From the NCBI GenBank assembly GCA_947177405.1, contig CAMWUJ010000005.1:1-64000 (forward strand): 64,000 nt of DNA, given 5' to 3'. A program made the translations under genes and the position numbers. The notes under the pieces were generated by a model. The model made no database searches. It was given only the letters and a program-made list of their open reading frames with translations, and was not told the origin of the DNA. This DNA is from an uncultured Porphyromonadaceae bacterium. GTDB lineage: Bacteria > Bacteroidota > Bacteroidia > Bacteroidales > Muribaculaceae. This document shows, piece by piece, positions 10,370-18,930 of this stretch (its first letter is position 1; every line of letters begins with the position of its first letter).

Positions 10370-11527
10370 TCAGTTAGGTTGAAAAACAATATGTGCCGGT
10401 ATGTCACCCGTTCTTACACTCCATTTCTTTTTACCATCCTTTGTGAAGCAATACAGAGTGCCTGACGATACATAATTCTTCGCATCGGTAACAAATATAT
10501 CGCCCGTCTCCGGGTGAATTGCAATTCCATAGGGAATGGTTATCTCTTTTTCCGTGCCGTCAGTAATGAAGTTTTTTGACACCACCTCTTTGCTTCTGAT
10601 ATCAATTATACCATAGCTGATGGCATTGGAAGAGGTAAAATTATTCCATTCCGTGGCATAGTAAAAAAGGGAATCCCCTCTGAGAGCCATGTTGCTGCAG
10701 GCCACCGGGATGGTATCAGTTACTATCATCTGGTTGTAACCCTTCCTCTTGTCGAGGAGATACAGGCGCGAGGGGCGCGCCTGATAATCGCCACGCGACG
10801 TAACCCAGAGCCTGTTGTAACGATCCTTCTTCACACGGTGAAGATTTATCCCGACCGGTATCTGCTGAACCTGCTTGAAATCGACCATCTGAATGACCGA
10901 TACCGTGTTGTCGTAATCGGGAACACGGTAGCCTCCGGAATTGGCTACATACATGTAGTCGTCAACAATCTCCATCTCCTCCGGCTGATATCCCACGCTT
11001 ACCTTACGCGTAATTTTCAAGGAAGCTGTATCTACTTCAAACACCGCCCCTTTAGGAGCGTCAGGGTCAATCAAGACAGGACCGACATAGGAGCTTACGT
11101 ATGCCTTCCCGCGATAAAACCTGATGTAACGGCAATTGGGGATATCAACCTGCCCTATCCTCACTCCGCTCTTCATATCCATCACCTCCACCTTATGAGA
11201 GCAATTGACCACAACATAGAGTTTGCTTCCATATATCCCTATATCATTGCCGACATCTCCCAATTCCTTTATTACATTTGGATTCCGCTCAGCATAAAAG
11301 TTGCGGGAATATAGTCCGGTGCGGTAATCATAATAATCAAGTGTGCATTTATTAGAACCCATGTTACCTTCATTCACAAGATAGAAGCCCCTGATTGAGC
11401 TTTCGTGATCCTCATCTCCTATTATATCATATTCCGTAGGCACCACAAGCTCATCTTCACGACAACCTGCAGCGATTATAAGTAACAGGAGCGGGAGGTA
11501 TGCAATTGATTTTATATTTATCTTCAT
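10370..11527 (-). CDS. btuG: BtuG-like surface beta-propeller lipoprotein
   Basis: A 385-residue lipoprotein (lipobox IAAGC, followed by REDE) with YncE-type propeller blades throughout (GFYLVNEGNMGSNKCTLDYYDY, VSVGYQPEEMEIVDDYMYVANSGGY, HPETGDIFVTDAKNY). In Bacteroides, BtuG is a seven-bladed propeller lipoprotein that caps BtuB and binds vitamin B12 very tightly, and its gene is next to btuB. Here the start overlaps the stop of the btuB-like gene by four bases. The operon lies behind a cobalamin riboswitch, so the assignment is well supported by context as well as fold. Confidence 0.78.
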   Translation of the reverse strand: MKINIKSIAYLPLLLLIIAAGCREDELVVPTEYDIIGDEDHESSIRGFYLVNEGNMGSNKCTLDYYDYRTGLYSRNFYAERNPNVIKELGDVGNDIGIYGSKLYVVVNCSHKVEVMDMKSGVRIGQVDIPNCRYIRFYRGKAYVSSYVGPVLIDPDAPKGAVFEVDTASLKITRKVSVGYQPEEMEIVDDYMYVANSGGYRVPDYDNTVSVIQMVDFKQVQQIPVGINLHRVKKDRYNRLWVTSRGDYQARPSRLYLLDKRKGYNQMIVTDTIPVACSNMALRGDSLFYYATEWNNFTSSNAISYGIIDIRSKEVVSKNFITDGTEKEITIPYGIAIHPETGDIFVTDAKNYVSSGTLYCFTKDGKKKWSVRTGDIPAHIVFQPN

Positions 11528-13566
11528 ATCTCTGCTGTTATTGTGAACCTGTAATTCCTCTTAGGCATCGGATAATTAAGGATAACATCATAGTCCTGGC
11601 TCAAGAGGTTGTTAATCTCGATCATACCCCGTAGATTCACCCTTCCCAGACGCAGATCTTTGCTTATGGAAAGATCCGAGGTGTACCATGGCTGAGTGTA
11701 GTTGTATCTGATATTCTCTTGCTGGTTATATCTCTCGCCGACGTATATCCATGAATAATTAAGATTCCACCCTCGCCACTCCACATTTCCTACAGCCGAT
11801 CCTGAGTTTCGTGGAATATATGGTATCTGATGTCGGTAATAATTATCTGACGGGCTTGTAATGTCGATGGCTCGTTGAAATGTATATTGCACCCTAAGAG
11901 TGACATAAAGTTCTTGCAAGGGTCTGACTGTCATCATCCCTGTAACATCAATTCCGCGGATCTCAACCAATCCAAGATTCAGCATCGTCCAGCGGAACTG
12001 CTGACCTTTAGGATAGGCAACAATTTTATTTTTCACGCGGTTGTAATAAGCATCCGCTGAGAATTTTGCAGCGGTAATGGCGGATTGCTCCGCATGATGA
12101 TCATATAGGAAACCTACGTTATATTGCGCCACCTTCTCCGGCTCCAGCTTGGAATTTCCCATATCGGCATAGTAAAGATCGTTGAATGTCGGCATACGGA
12201 ACGACTGCTTGTAAAATGCACGTAAGGAGAAATCCTTGTTCCTGATCGGATTGCCGCTAATGAATACGGCAGGAGTGAATACATGCTTATCGGGCGGAGA
12301 CTGCTGTCCAATTATGTGGTCGTGTATGAAGGTGCCTAATCCACTTGCCTGAACCTTGAAGCGGTCAAGATTCAAGGCTGAAGCCACTGAAAGGAATTGT
12401 GAGAACCGGTCGGGCTTTACAAAACCATATACATCCGCATCCAATGCATTCCACATAAAGTCATAGCTCACTGAAATTCTCCAGCCGGTAAATACCTCGT
12501 ATTCATTTGCTGTGGAAAGATATATCTCTTTCTGTTTGTAGAGATTATCTACCTTTACCTGTTTGTCGTCATTATTGACATAATGGGTGCGATAGAAGGC
12601 ATATTTTATATTGTTAAGGGTGGAGAATCTTCCGAAATATCCGTTATAACGTCCTTGAACGAAAGAGTTCGTATCCCATATCCTTTCGCCCCTCCTCCAC
12701 ACGTTATTCACTATCGCCCCCGGCACTCCTCTTTCTGAGTTATAGTTATACCCCTTTACGTGCCACGAGCCTCCGGGCAGGCTGCCGTTTATACCAAGCT
12801 CAATGCGTGTAGCGTTTATATCGCCGTTCTGCCTTACGGCGGTGGTGTCGTATGCCAATTCCCCGGCAGGGTTGACACGCCTGTATCTGAACTTGTATTT
12901 ACCGCTTGAATTTATCCATTCCGCACTCAGAGAGGCATTGACCCTCCGACTTAATTTCAACTCTACCAGTGCGGATGGGTTGATCAGGTCGAAGGATCCT
13001 GTGCGCATTGTGAACCTTGCATGGTAATTCTCACCCTCTTCAAAGTGAGGGGTACGGGTACGCATATATATTGATCCGGCAGAACCGAAGTCTTTTGCCG
13101 GCTGAAGTATCTCGCTTTTCTGGCCGTTATATAGTGAAAGTGACTCTATATTGTCAAGAGAAAACTGACCGAGATCTATTTGGCCGTTCTGGGCATTACC
13201 AAGCTCCACGCCGTCATACACCACGCCGGTATGGTTAGTTCCCATAGATCGGATGTTTACAGTCTTTATACCCCCCACTCCGCCATAATCTTTCACTTGC
13301 ACTCCGGAGAAATAGCGCATTGCATCAGCCACACTGTTGCTGTTGAGACGGCGCAATTCATCTCCGCTCAATGTTTGCGACGGAATTATATCCTGAGAGC
13401 TACGGGTGGAAGTGACGACAACCTCGCGCAGATTGCGTGTTGTAGTGTCATTCGGAGTGTTGATACTGTCAGGAATAACTTTCTCTCCTTGCACACTCTC
13501 TGATGAGAGGGCAATAAGGATGAAGGTTATTGCAGAAGAGAGGAGATTCCTCATAATTCGTTTCAT
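11524..13566 (-). CDS. btuB: TonB-dependent cobalamin receptor, BtuB-like
   Basis: The 680-residue protein has a signal peptide, a TonB-box-like REVVVTSTR segment (about 47-55), a plug domain (about 55-170; VKDYGGVGGIKTVNIRSMG, VVYDGVELGNAQNG) and a long beta-barrel ending in the outer-membrane signature YRFTITAEI. Size and plug sequence fit BtuB-type receptors, smaller than SusC proteins and lacking the carboxypeptidase-like N-terminal domain. It moves corrinoids across the outer membrane using TonB energy. Translation may begin at residue 1 or 5 (both Met). The cobalamin riboswitch and terminator just upstream strongly support the substrate. Confidence 0.93.
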   Translation of the reverse strand: MKRIMRNLLSSAITFILIALSSESVQGEKVIPDSINTPNDTTTRNLREVVVTSTRSSQDIIPSQTLSGDELRRLNSNSVADAMRYFSGVQVKDYGGVGGIKTVNIRSMGTNHTGVVYDGVELGNAQNGQIDLGQFSLDNIESLSLYNGQKSEILQPAKDFGSAGSIYMRTRTPHFEEGENYHARFTMRTGSFDLINPSALVELKLSRRVNASLSAEWINSSGKYKFRYRRVNPAGELAYDTTAVRQNGDINATRIELGINGSLPGGSWHVKGYNYNSERGVPGAIVNNVWRRGERIWDTNSFVQGRYNGYFGRFSTLNNIKYAFYRTHYVNNDDKQVKVDNLYKQKEIYLSTANEYEVFTGWRISVSYDFMWNALDADVYGFVKPDRFSQFLSVASALNLDRFKVQASGLGTFIHDHIIGQQSPPDKHVFTPAVFISGNPIRNKDFSLRAFYKQSFRMPTFNDLYYADMGNSKLEPEKVAQYNVGFLYDHHAEQSAITAAKFSADAYYNRVKNKIVAYPKGQQFRWTMLNLGLVEIRGIDVTGMMTVRPLQELYVTLRVQYTFQRAIDITSPSDNYYRHQIPYIPRNSGSAVGNVEWRGWNLNYSWIYVGERYNQQENIRYNYTQPWYTSDLSISKDLRLGRVNLRGMIEINNLLSQDYDVILNYPMPKRNYRFTITAEI

Positions 13567-13631
13567 TTTATGTCTCTTCCATACCTTCCTCCGATCTAAT
13601 CGGGAATCTTCCGAGAGATTTTCTCCCGCTT

Positions 13632-13660
13632 CTTCCGGCTGTCATCACGACATCCGGAAG
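13632..13660. other. Stable hairpin in the btuB leader
   Basis: CTTCCGG and CCGGAAG enclose a nested TGTC/GACA stem, giving a long near-perfect hairpin in the 5' leader about 65 bases before the btuB start. No T-run follows, so it is not an ordinary terminator. It could stabilise the mRNA or mask the translation start in the cobalamin-bound state. Confidence 0.5.
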
Positions 13661-13740
13661 AGCCGGAGAATGGCAAAAAATATGTAAAGAAACTGTTTTC
13701 AATTGTCGAATATTCAGTTTCCCACTTTAGGGCAGGAAAC

Positions 13741-13789
13741 AAAAAAATCCCGTCGACATACTGAAAGTCAGTATTCAACGGGATTTAAA
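13741..13789 (-). terminator. Leader terminator downstream of the cobalamin aptamer
   Basis: On the minus strand a 9-bp stem (AAATCCCGT / ACGGGATTT) with an inner ATACTGA/TCAGTAT stem is followed by seven Ts. It sits between the riboswitch aptamer and the btuB start, the position expected for a transcription-attenuation expression platform. Whether an antiterminator pairing exists cannot be decided by eye; a separate CTCTCAC/GTGAGAG hairpin at about 13837-13861 is a candidate partner. Confidence 0.75.
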
Positions 13790-13906
13790 TCTTTTAAAAA
13801 TTTAAATTAAACGGCAATTCAATGAAACCGGTATCCCACTCTCACGATTAATAGTGAGAGCGCGGTCAATAGAAACCCATAATCCCGCAGGCACTGATCT
13901 ATGTAT

Positions 13907-14123
13907 GGCATTGGCAGGTCTTCTGACTTATCCTTGCTAATGATACCTTCTCAGATCCACACAGGCTCCAATGGCTTTTATCATCGGCATCGTGTCTTGT
14001 AAAAGACAGAAAACGGACTTACAGCAGCGGGTACTGTTCCGGATTCTCACCGGATTCCCTTTTGAATCTCCCCGGATTAATTGTTCCGACTTCCCTCTCT
14101 TGGGAATGGGAGATACCAATGCG
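13907..14123 (-). ncRNA. Cobalamin (adenosylcobalamin-class) riboswitch
   Basis: On the minus strand the conserved core is readable: GGGAATCCGGTGAGAATCC, then CCCGCTGCTGTAAG, and the B12 box AGTCAGAAGACCTGCC near the 3' end. Outer closing helix P1 is formed by GCATTGG (14116-14122) with CCAATGC (13908-13914). Cobalamin binding would reduce expression of the btuB-led operon, through the downstream terminator and/or sequestration of the start region. The fit to the family is excellent. Confidence 0.97.
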
Positions 14124-14239
14124 ACGGCAAAGTTATAAAATTTTTTTCAATATCCTATTCTTTTCTCTTTTTATTTTGCATTGAAAGTGGACGTATTATA
14201 TTTCTTTTCTCAAAATAACCGGATAACAATATTTTTGAG

Positions 14240-14247
14240 TATCTTTG
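14240..14247 (+). promoter_or_regulatory. Bacteroidetes -7 box of the 14262 gene
   Basis: TATCTTTG matches the TAnnTTTG -7 consensus of the primary sigma factor of Bacteroidetes. It lies inside the longer ORF reported from 14181, so the first ATG of that ORF cannot be the start. The ATG at 14262 follows with a very short leader. Confidence 0.7.
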
Positions 14248-14261
14248 CAAAAAGCATTTCA

Positions 14262-15830
14262 ATGAATAAGAAAATACTTAAATATCCGGTTGGCGACCAG
14301 TCTTTCTCATCGATTCGGGAGAAAGGTTTTCTTTATGTTGATAAAACTCAGTATATCGAGAGGATTATCAACAGTAGCAAATACTATTTCTTAGGTCGTC
14401 CACGCCGTTTCGGGAAGAGCCTTTTCCTATCCACCATGAAATGCTTCTTTGAGGGGAAACGCGACCTTTTCAAAGGTCTCTATGCGGATACGATGGATTG
14501 GGATTGGACGCCTCAGCCCGTATTTCTTCTCGATTTCAATACTCAGAAATTTAAAGAAAAGGATAGCCTTGACATCTTTCTTGACTCTTTCTTCAAAACG
14601 CAGGAAACCAGATTCAACCTCCCCCTCTTGGAAGAAAATTACTCAATCCGTTTTGCTTCTCTTATAAAGCAGGTAGCCGAAAAAACAGGTAAAAAGGTGG
14701 TGATTCTTGTAGATGAATATGATAAACCTCTTGTTAATAATATCCATAACAAGGAGTGTTTTGAGTATTACCGCGACACTTTGTCAGCATTATATTCCAA
14801 CTTCAAGAGCTCTGCCGAATATATTCAGTTGGTCTTTCTTACAGGTGTAAGCAGATTCGGTAAACTTAGCGTCTTTTCAGGGCTTAACAATATCCGTGAT
14901 ATCTCTTTTACCAATGAATTTGCTGCAATATGCGGAATTACAGAAGAGGAGTTGACCAATAACTTTAAAGCAGGAATCGAGTCGTTAGCGGAAATCAACA
15001 ATCTTTCATTCGAAAAGGAAATAGAAAAACTAAAAAGTAGATACGACGGTTATCACTTCTCATATCTCTCTCCCGATATCTATAACCCATTCTCCCTGAT
15101 CTATACTTTTGCCAACCGGGCATACGGCAACTATTGGATAGAATCAGGTACCCCAACCCTACTTATTGAACAATTGAAACGCACTGACACTGATATTGAA
15201 TCATTCTTAAAAGTTGAATGTGGAGAGGAAGATCTGAAAGGACTGGATATTGATAATCTTCATCCAATCGCTCTTTTCTATCAAACCGGTTATTTAACTA
15301 TTAAAGATTACGATCCGGAGTTTGAAATATTTCAGTTAGGAATTCCTAATGAAGAGGTCAAGGAGGGTTTCTTCAAATTCATTCTTCCTTTCTACTCCAG
15401 TTTGGGGAACGATTCTACAAGTGCAGTGGTGACATTTTTTCAGAGAGACCTAACTGCTGGCAATATTGAAGATTTCATAAAACGTCTGAAATCCTTCTTT
15501 GCAGGTATTACATACGAGATGCATCTTGATGATGAGCGGAGTGTACAGAATGCAATGTTTATACTCTTCTCATTGATTGGTTTGCGTACAGATGTTGAAT
15601 ATCGCACATCAGATGGGAGGATTGATATTCTTATACGAACAAAAAACTATATCTATATATTAGAATTGAAGTTTGACAGTTCGGCAGAAGAGGCAATCGC
15701 ACAAATTAGAAAAAAGGAATACAGACTTCCATGGACTATGGATAAAAGACAAGTTGTTGAAATCGGTATCAACTATTCCTCCGAAACCCGTAGAATTGAA
15801 GACTGGATTATAAATTATCCGCAATCATGA
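14262..15830 (+). CDS. AAA-ATPase fused to PD-(D/E)XK nuclease-like domain
   Basis: 522 residues from ATG 14262 (the upstream ATG precedes the -7 box). The N-terminal half is an AAA-ATPase_like domain with Walker A RRFGKSLFLS and Walker B-like VVILVDEYDKPL. The C-terminal about 100 residues carry GRIDILIRTKNYIYILELKF, the D...ExK pattern of the PDDEXK_9/DUF1703 nuclease-like domain. Families of this architecture are very common and often multicopy in Bacteroidales and clostridia. Their function is unknown, with proposed links to mobile elements or defence. The stop overlaps the start of the SpoIID-like gene by four bases. Confidence 0.88.
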   Translation: MNKKILKYPVGDQSFSSIREKGFLYVDKTQYIERIINSSKYYFLGRPRRFGKSLFLSTMKCFFEGKRDLFKGLYADTMDWDWTPQPVFLLDFNTQKFKEKDSLDIFLDSFFKTQETRFNLPLLEENYSIRFASLIKQVAEKTGKKVVILVDEYDKPLVNNIHNKECFEYYRDTLSALYSNFKSSAEYIQLVFLTGVSRFGKLSVFSGLNNIRDISFTNEFAAICGITEEELTNNFKAGIESLAEINNLSFEKEIEKLKSRYDGYHFSYLSPDIYNPFSLIYTFANRAYGNYWIESGTPTLLIEQLKRTDTDIESFLKVECGEEDLKGLDIDNLHPIALFYQTGYLTIKDYDPEFEIFQLGIPNEEVKEGFFKFILPFYSSLGNDSTSAVVTFFQRDLTAGNIEDFIKRLKSFFAGITYEMHLDDERSVQNAMFILFSLIGLRTDVEYRTSDGRIDILIRTKNYIYILELKFDSSAEEAIAQIRKKEYRLPWTMDKRQVVEIGINYSSETRRIEDWIINYPQS

Positions 15831-16915
15831 ATATCACTGTCGGCATACCCACACTTGGCAATCCCTTAATCGAAAACCAGGGGAAATACACTCTTCTTAA
15901 AAATATGCTCATAGGCAAAGATTTCCACTGGCAAAGAAGCATTGAAGCTCTTTTGCCCGGTGAAGTGGAAATTGGGAAAGATGAGGTATTCAGGGTGATC
16001 AACCGACTTTCTATTGAAGATTATCTGAAATGTGTAGTAGGAAGCGAGATGAATCCGGAGGCACCGTCTGAGTTTCTGAAAGCTCACGCCGTTATTTCAC
16101 GCAGTTGGGCTATGGGGAAAGTCTTGAATATCCACGATCATTCGGAATATGGAAAGACAAATCTAACGAATAAAATCATTAATTGGGAGGACACTTGTGA
16201 CCATCATGGTTTCGATGTCTGCTCCGATGACCACTGCCAACGTTATCAAGGGATTCAACCTATCCCGGGGTCAGTTCTTGACGCGTTGAAGGCGACGGAG
16301 GGTGAGGTGCTGATATCTCCTGCCGGAAAATTGGTGGATGCCCGTTTCTCAAAATGCTGCGGAGGGAAAACCGAAGTATTTTCCTCTTGCTGGCAACCGA
16401 GGGAAGAGGAATGTTTGGAGAGTTTCGATGACCCCTGGTGCAATCTTGATACTCTTGACCCGAATAAAAAAATCAGAGTTCTTAAATCCATCCTCAAAGA
16501 CTATGACCTTGAAAACGAAGGTGGTTACCGTTGGGAAGCGACTGTGACAGCTTCAGAAATAAAGAAGAACCTCCTTGATAAATTCAACCGCGATATAGGC
16601 GATATAACCGGGATTGAGATTCTCTATCGAGGTTTGTCCGGGAGATCGAAGAATCTTCTTGTGAAGGGCACACAAGGTGAACTTGAAATAGGCAAGGAAC
16701 TTATGATCCGTCGTCTTCTCGCCCCGACACATCTCTATTCCTCATGGTTTGACATAGATCAGGTATCCTCCGACACATGGCATTTACAAGGCCGAGGTTG
16801 GGGACATGGTGTAGGTCTCTGCCAGATCGGCGCTGCCCGTATGGCACTTGAAGGCTACAGCTACAAAGATATCCTCTCCTTCTATTATCCGGGGGCAAGA
16901 ATCGGAAATAAGTAA
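15827..16915 (+). CDS. SpoIID/LytB-domain protein
   Basis: The 362-residue protein has the SpoIID/LytB signature: VNRLSIEDYLKCVVGSEM-like N-terminal motif (about 51-75), LKAHAVISRSWAM, and the C-terminal GWGHGVGLCQIGAARMA. SpoIID is a lytic transglycosylase that cleaves denuded glycan strands in sporulation. Bacteroidetes homologues are assumed to act in peptidoglycan remodelling or recycling. No signal peptide is visible, which is unusual for a wall enzyme. A Cys/His-rich insertion (about 118-140) could bind metal. It overlaps the ATPase gene upstream by ATGA. Confidence 0.88.
   Translation: MNITVGIPTLGNPLIENQGKYTLLKNMLIGKDFHWQRSIEALLPGEVEIGKDEVFRVINRLSIEDYLKCVVGSEMNPEAPSEFLKAHAVISRSWAMGKVLNIHDHSEYGKTNLTNKIINWEDTCDHHGFDVCSDDHCQRYQGIQPIPGSVLDALKATEGEVLISPAGKLVDARFSKCCGGKTEVFSSCWQPREEECLESFDDPWCNLDTLDPNKKIRVLKSILKDYDLENEGGYRWEATVTASEIKKNLLDKFNRDIGDITGIEILYRGLSGRSKNLLVKGTQGELEIGKELMIRRLLAPTHLYSSWFDIDQVSSDTWHLQGRGWGHGVGLCQIGAARMALEGYSYKDILSFYYPGARIGNK
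16892..16912 (+). repeat. Direct repeat copy 1 (3' end of spoIID-like gene)
   Basis: A 21-base sequence encoding the last residues GARIGNK recurs exactly at 18758-18778, outside any gene. The first copy is in its coding context, so the second is probably derived from it or from a lost paralogue. Confidence 0.8.
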
Positions 16916-16989
16916 AATCTATATACGATCTTCCCTTTCAAGTCATTGAAGCGCTCAGCAATCGTATATTGGTCGCTAATCTATAAAAA

Positions 16990-17433
16990 ATGAATACCAA
17001 CAAACTATTCTCTTATAAACCGTCCCAAAGATACCGAATGGTGTATATGTTTCTGATTCTTATTTTATTCCTTTCCGGATGCAGCCAAAATAAGAACGTA
17101 TCCGATAGAAATGAATCTATAGAGAAGTCAACGGATACCTCTTCCCCGGATAATGACAGCACATGGCCTTTTCGGATTCTCGATGGAGAAATTGATCATA
17201 ATATAACTCCGGAAGAAATGCAACACCACGCATCAAAAGGGATAAACACCCTTGAGGATGCCTATATGGCAGGCTACGACAACGGACATGAGGTTGGAAA
17301 GGAAGATGGTTCCAACGGCTCGGAATATGGAAAATCGTTTGATTCCAAAAACGACTTCTCCGGTCGTTTCCTCCAAAGTTATGAGGATGGCTACGCACAC
17401 GGGTATCATGACGGGTACTTTATAGAAGAATAA
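16990..17433 (+). CDS. Small predicted lipoprotein with Gly/Asp/Tyr-rich C-terminus
   Basis: Up to 147 residues, with the alternative ATG at 17038 giving MVYMFLILILFLSGC, a standard lipobox. After a polar linker the C-terminal half contains repeated glycine-centred motifs (YMAGYDNGHEVGKEDG, GYAHGYHDGY), rich in Asp, His and Tyr, which could bind metal or form a repetitive surface. I do not recognise the family. It lies alone between the SpoIID-like and Sel1-type genes in a block bounded by a 21-base direct repeat. Confidence 0.6.
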   Translation: MNTNKLFSYKPSQRYRMVYMFLILILFLSGCSQNKNVSDRNESIEKSTDTSSPDNDSTWPFRILDGEIDHNITPEEMQHHASKGINTLEDAYMAGYDNGHEVGKEDGSNGSEYGKSFDSKNDFSGRFLQSYEDGYAHGYHDGYFIEE

Positions 17434-17535
17434 AGCCCTAAGTTAAAGTTATACCACCATAACAATCAGTAACTTTCATTTCCATCTTCATAGAATAGTT
17501 CCTTTTCGACAAGTAATTTTATTATCTTCTTAAAT

Positions 17536-18648
17536 ATGAATAAAATATATTCTTTGAAAAGCTTATTATTTCTTTTTCTTTCTGCGTTTCTTTCCAATAC
17601 TGTTTATGCTGACTGGACACATATGGAGGCGCCTTTCAAATGGTATTATAATGATTCTATTCCTTCAGAAGAACTCAAAAAAAGAGCTGAACAGAAGGAT
17701 GGTGTAAGTATGAATGACTATGCTAATGCCTTGATGTCGTATAATTATGAGAAAAACCATTTTGATAAAGCGAAGAAATGGTATGACAAAGCGACTAAAC
17801 AGAATGTTCCTAAAGCACTTCTTTGGTCTTTAAGTTCTCCTAATCCGGGATTAGGAAAAGAAAAACGTATGCAATATGCGGAAAAGATTTTTTCATCTGG
17901 GGAAGTTGATTGCATTTATAAGGTCGCCAATTATTTTATTTGGGGAATACCTTATGCAACACCCATATTAAATGGGGAAGAATGGACTCGATGGGACAAT
18001 GCTAATTATCTTCGTTTCCTTAAGCGTGCCTCTGAATTAGGTTATAAACCGGCATTATACGACATGGCTTTAATTTATTGTTTTGGAGGGGTACCTTTAA
18101 GGAATAATAAATCTAAGCAATATTATCTTTATTCTCTCGATATTGTTCCTGATATCCCTAAGGCATTTGAATTTTTTAAAAATGCTATCGATCTTGATAA
18201 TCTTCAGGATAAAGAACGATTTGATGCTTTATTTGACTTCTTGAGATTAGGACTCGTAAGTGATAAAGAAGATGATGAATTTATGAAACTATACGACCCA
18301 ACTCGGTCAATGAATATTTATAAAACTCTCCATGATTTTGACCATTCTTTTCTACCTGCCGGTTCACGATATGCAATAGGATTATATGCAAATCAACGAT
18401 ATGATGAAGCGTTCCCTTTATTATTGACGGTTGCCGATGAAATAGAGCGTTTAGAAAAAGAGGGAAATAACAAGTACTATTTTTTATCTCCAATAAAAAT
18501 TTACCAAATGCTTTCCAACTCCTATCGTTTTGGGAGAGGATGCGGCATTGATGAAAATTTAGCCGATAAATACCTTGAAAAATCGTCTCATTTCGAAAAT
18601 AATGATGAAAAAACTATTATAAACAGTATATTGAATATAATAAATTAG
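17536..18648 (+). CDS. Secreted Sel1/TPR-type repeat protein
   Basis: 370 residues with a signal peptide (FLFLSAFLSNTVYA). Repeats typical of Sel1-like solenoids follow: AKKWYDKATKQNVPKALL (about 75-93), LKRASELGYKPALYDMALIYCFGG (about 160-185), and a C-terminal SNSYRFGRGCGIDENLADKYLEKS. Such proteins are protein-interaction scaffolds, here in the periplasm. Base composition is clearly more AT-rich than that of the spoIID-like gene before it, a hint of recent acquisition. Confidence 0.75.
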   Translation: MNKIYSLKSLLFLFLSAFLSNTVYADWTHMEAPFKWYYNDSIPSEELKKRAEQKDGVSMNDYANALMSYNYEKNHFDKAKKWYDKATKQNVPKALLWSLSSPNPGLGKEKRMQYAEKIFSSGEVDCIYKVANYFIWGIPYATPILNGEEWTRWDNANYLRFLKRASELGYKPALYDMALIYCFGGVPLRNNKSKQYYLYSLDIVPDIPKAFEFFKNAIDLDNLQDKERFDALFDFLRLGLVSDKEDDEFMKLYDPTRSMNIYKTLHDFDHSFLPAGSRYAIGLYANQRYDEAFPLLLTVADEIERLEKEGNNKYYFLSPIKIYQMLSNSYRFGRGCGIDENLADKYLEKSSHFENNDEKTIINSILNIIN

Positions 18649-18654
18649 GCATGT

Positions 18655-18720
18655 GATGTCCGGTGGCTTAGAGCTCATTCCAACATAGATGTTGGAATGA
18701 GCTCTAAGCCACCGGACATC
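18655..18720. repeat. Perfect 32-bp inverted repeat with 2-base loop
   Basis: Two 32-base arms (from gatgtccggtggcttagagc) are exact reverse complements separated by only AG. Pairing ends abruptly at both outer edges and no T-run follows, so it is not a normal intrinsic terminator. It lies seven bases after the Sel1-type gene. It may be a REP-like or cruciform element, or the fold-back end of a mobile sequence. Confidence 0.9.
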
Positions 18721-18757
18721 GATTACACCATAATTGCACAAAATACGGTTATCGCGT

Positions 18758-18778
18758 GGGGCAAGAATCGGAAATAAG
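18758..18778 (+). repeat. Direct repeat copy 2 (orphan spoIID tail)
   Basis: Identical over 21 bases to the last codons of the spoIID-like gene, preceded here by TTATCGCG instead of TTATCCG. There is no reading frame of spoIID type before it. Together with copy 1 it brackets the lipoprotein, Sel1-type gene and palindrome. Confidence 0.8.
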
Positions 18779-18912
18779 AATTAGTGATTTGCTATGACAT
18801 ACACAAGAATATAAGCCGATATTAACTCAATTTAACAAAGTTAGTAATTTCAAAAACACAAAGTAAAACCATTCAAAAGTATAAAATAATTTTGAAGTAT
18901 CAGATTTAAATG

Positions 18913-18920
18913 CTATTTTT
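18913..18920 (+). promoter_or_regulatory. -7 box of the 18931 gene
   Basis: TATTTTTG fits TAnnTTTG and overlaps the first ATG of the reported ORF, so the start is placed at ATG 18931. Confidence 0.65.
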
Positions 18921-18930
18921 GCAGGCAGTT

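Noticed and set aside
13596-13778. 60-residue minus-strand ORF in the btuB leader
   Set aside because: It runs through the attenuator terminator and leader hairpins; structure explains the sequence better than coding.
14181-14261. Upstream 27 codons of the AAA/PDDEXK ORF
   Set aside because: They contain the promoter -7 box TATCTTTG and are not conserved-looking; the ATG at 14262 gives the family-typical N-terminus.
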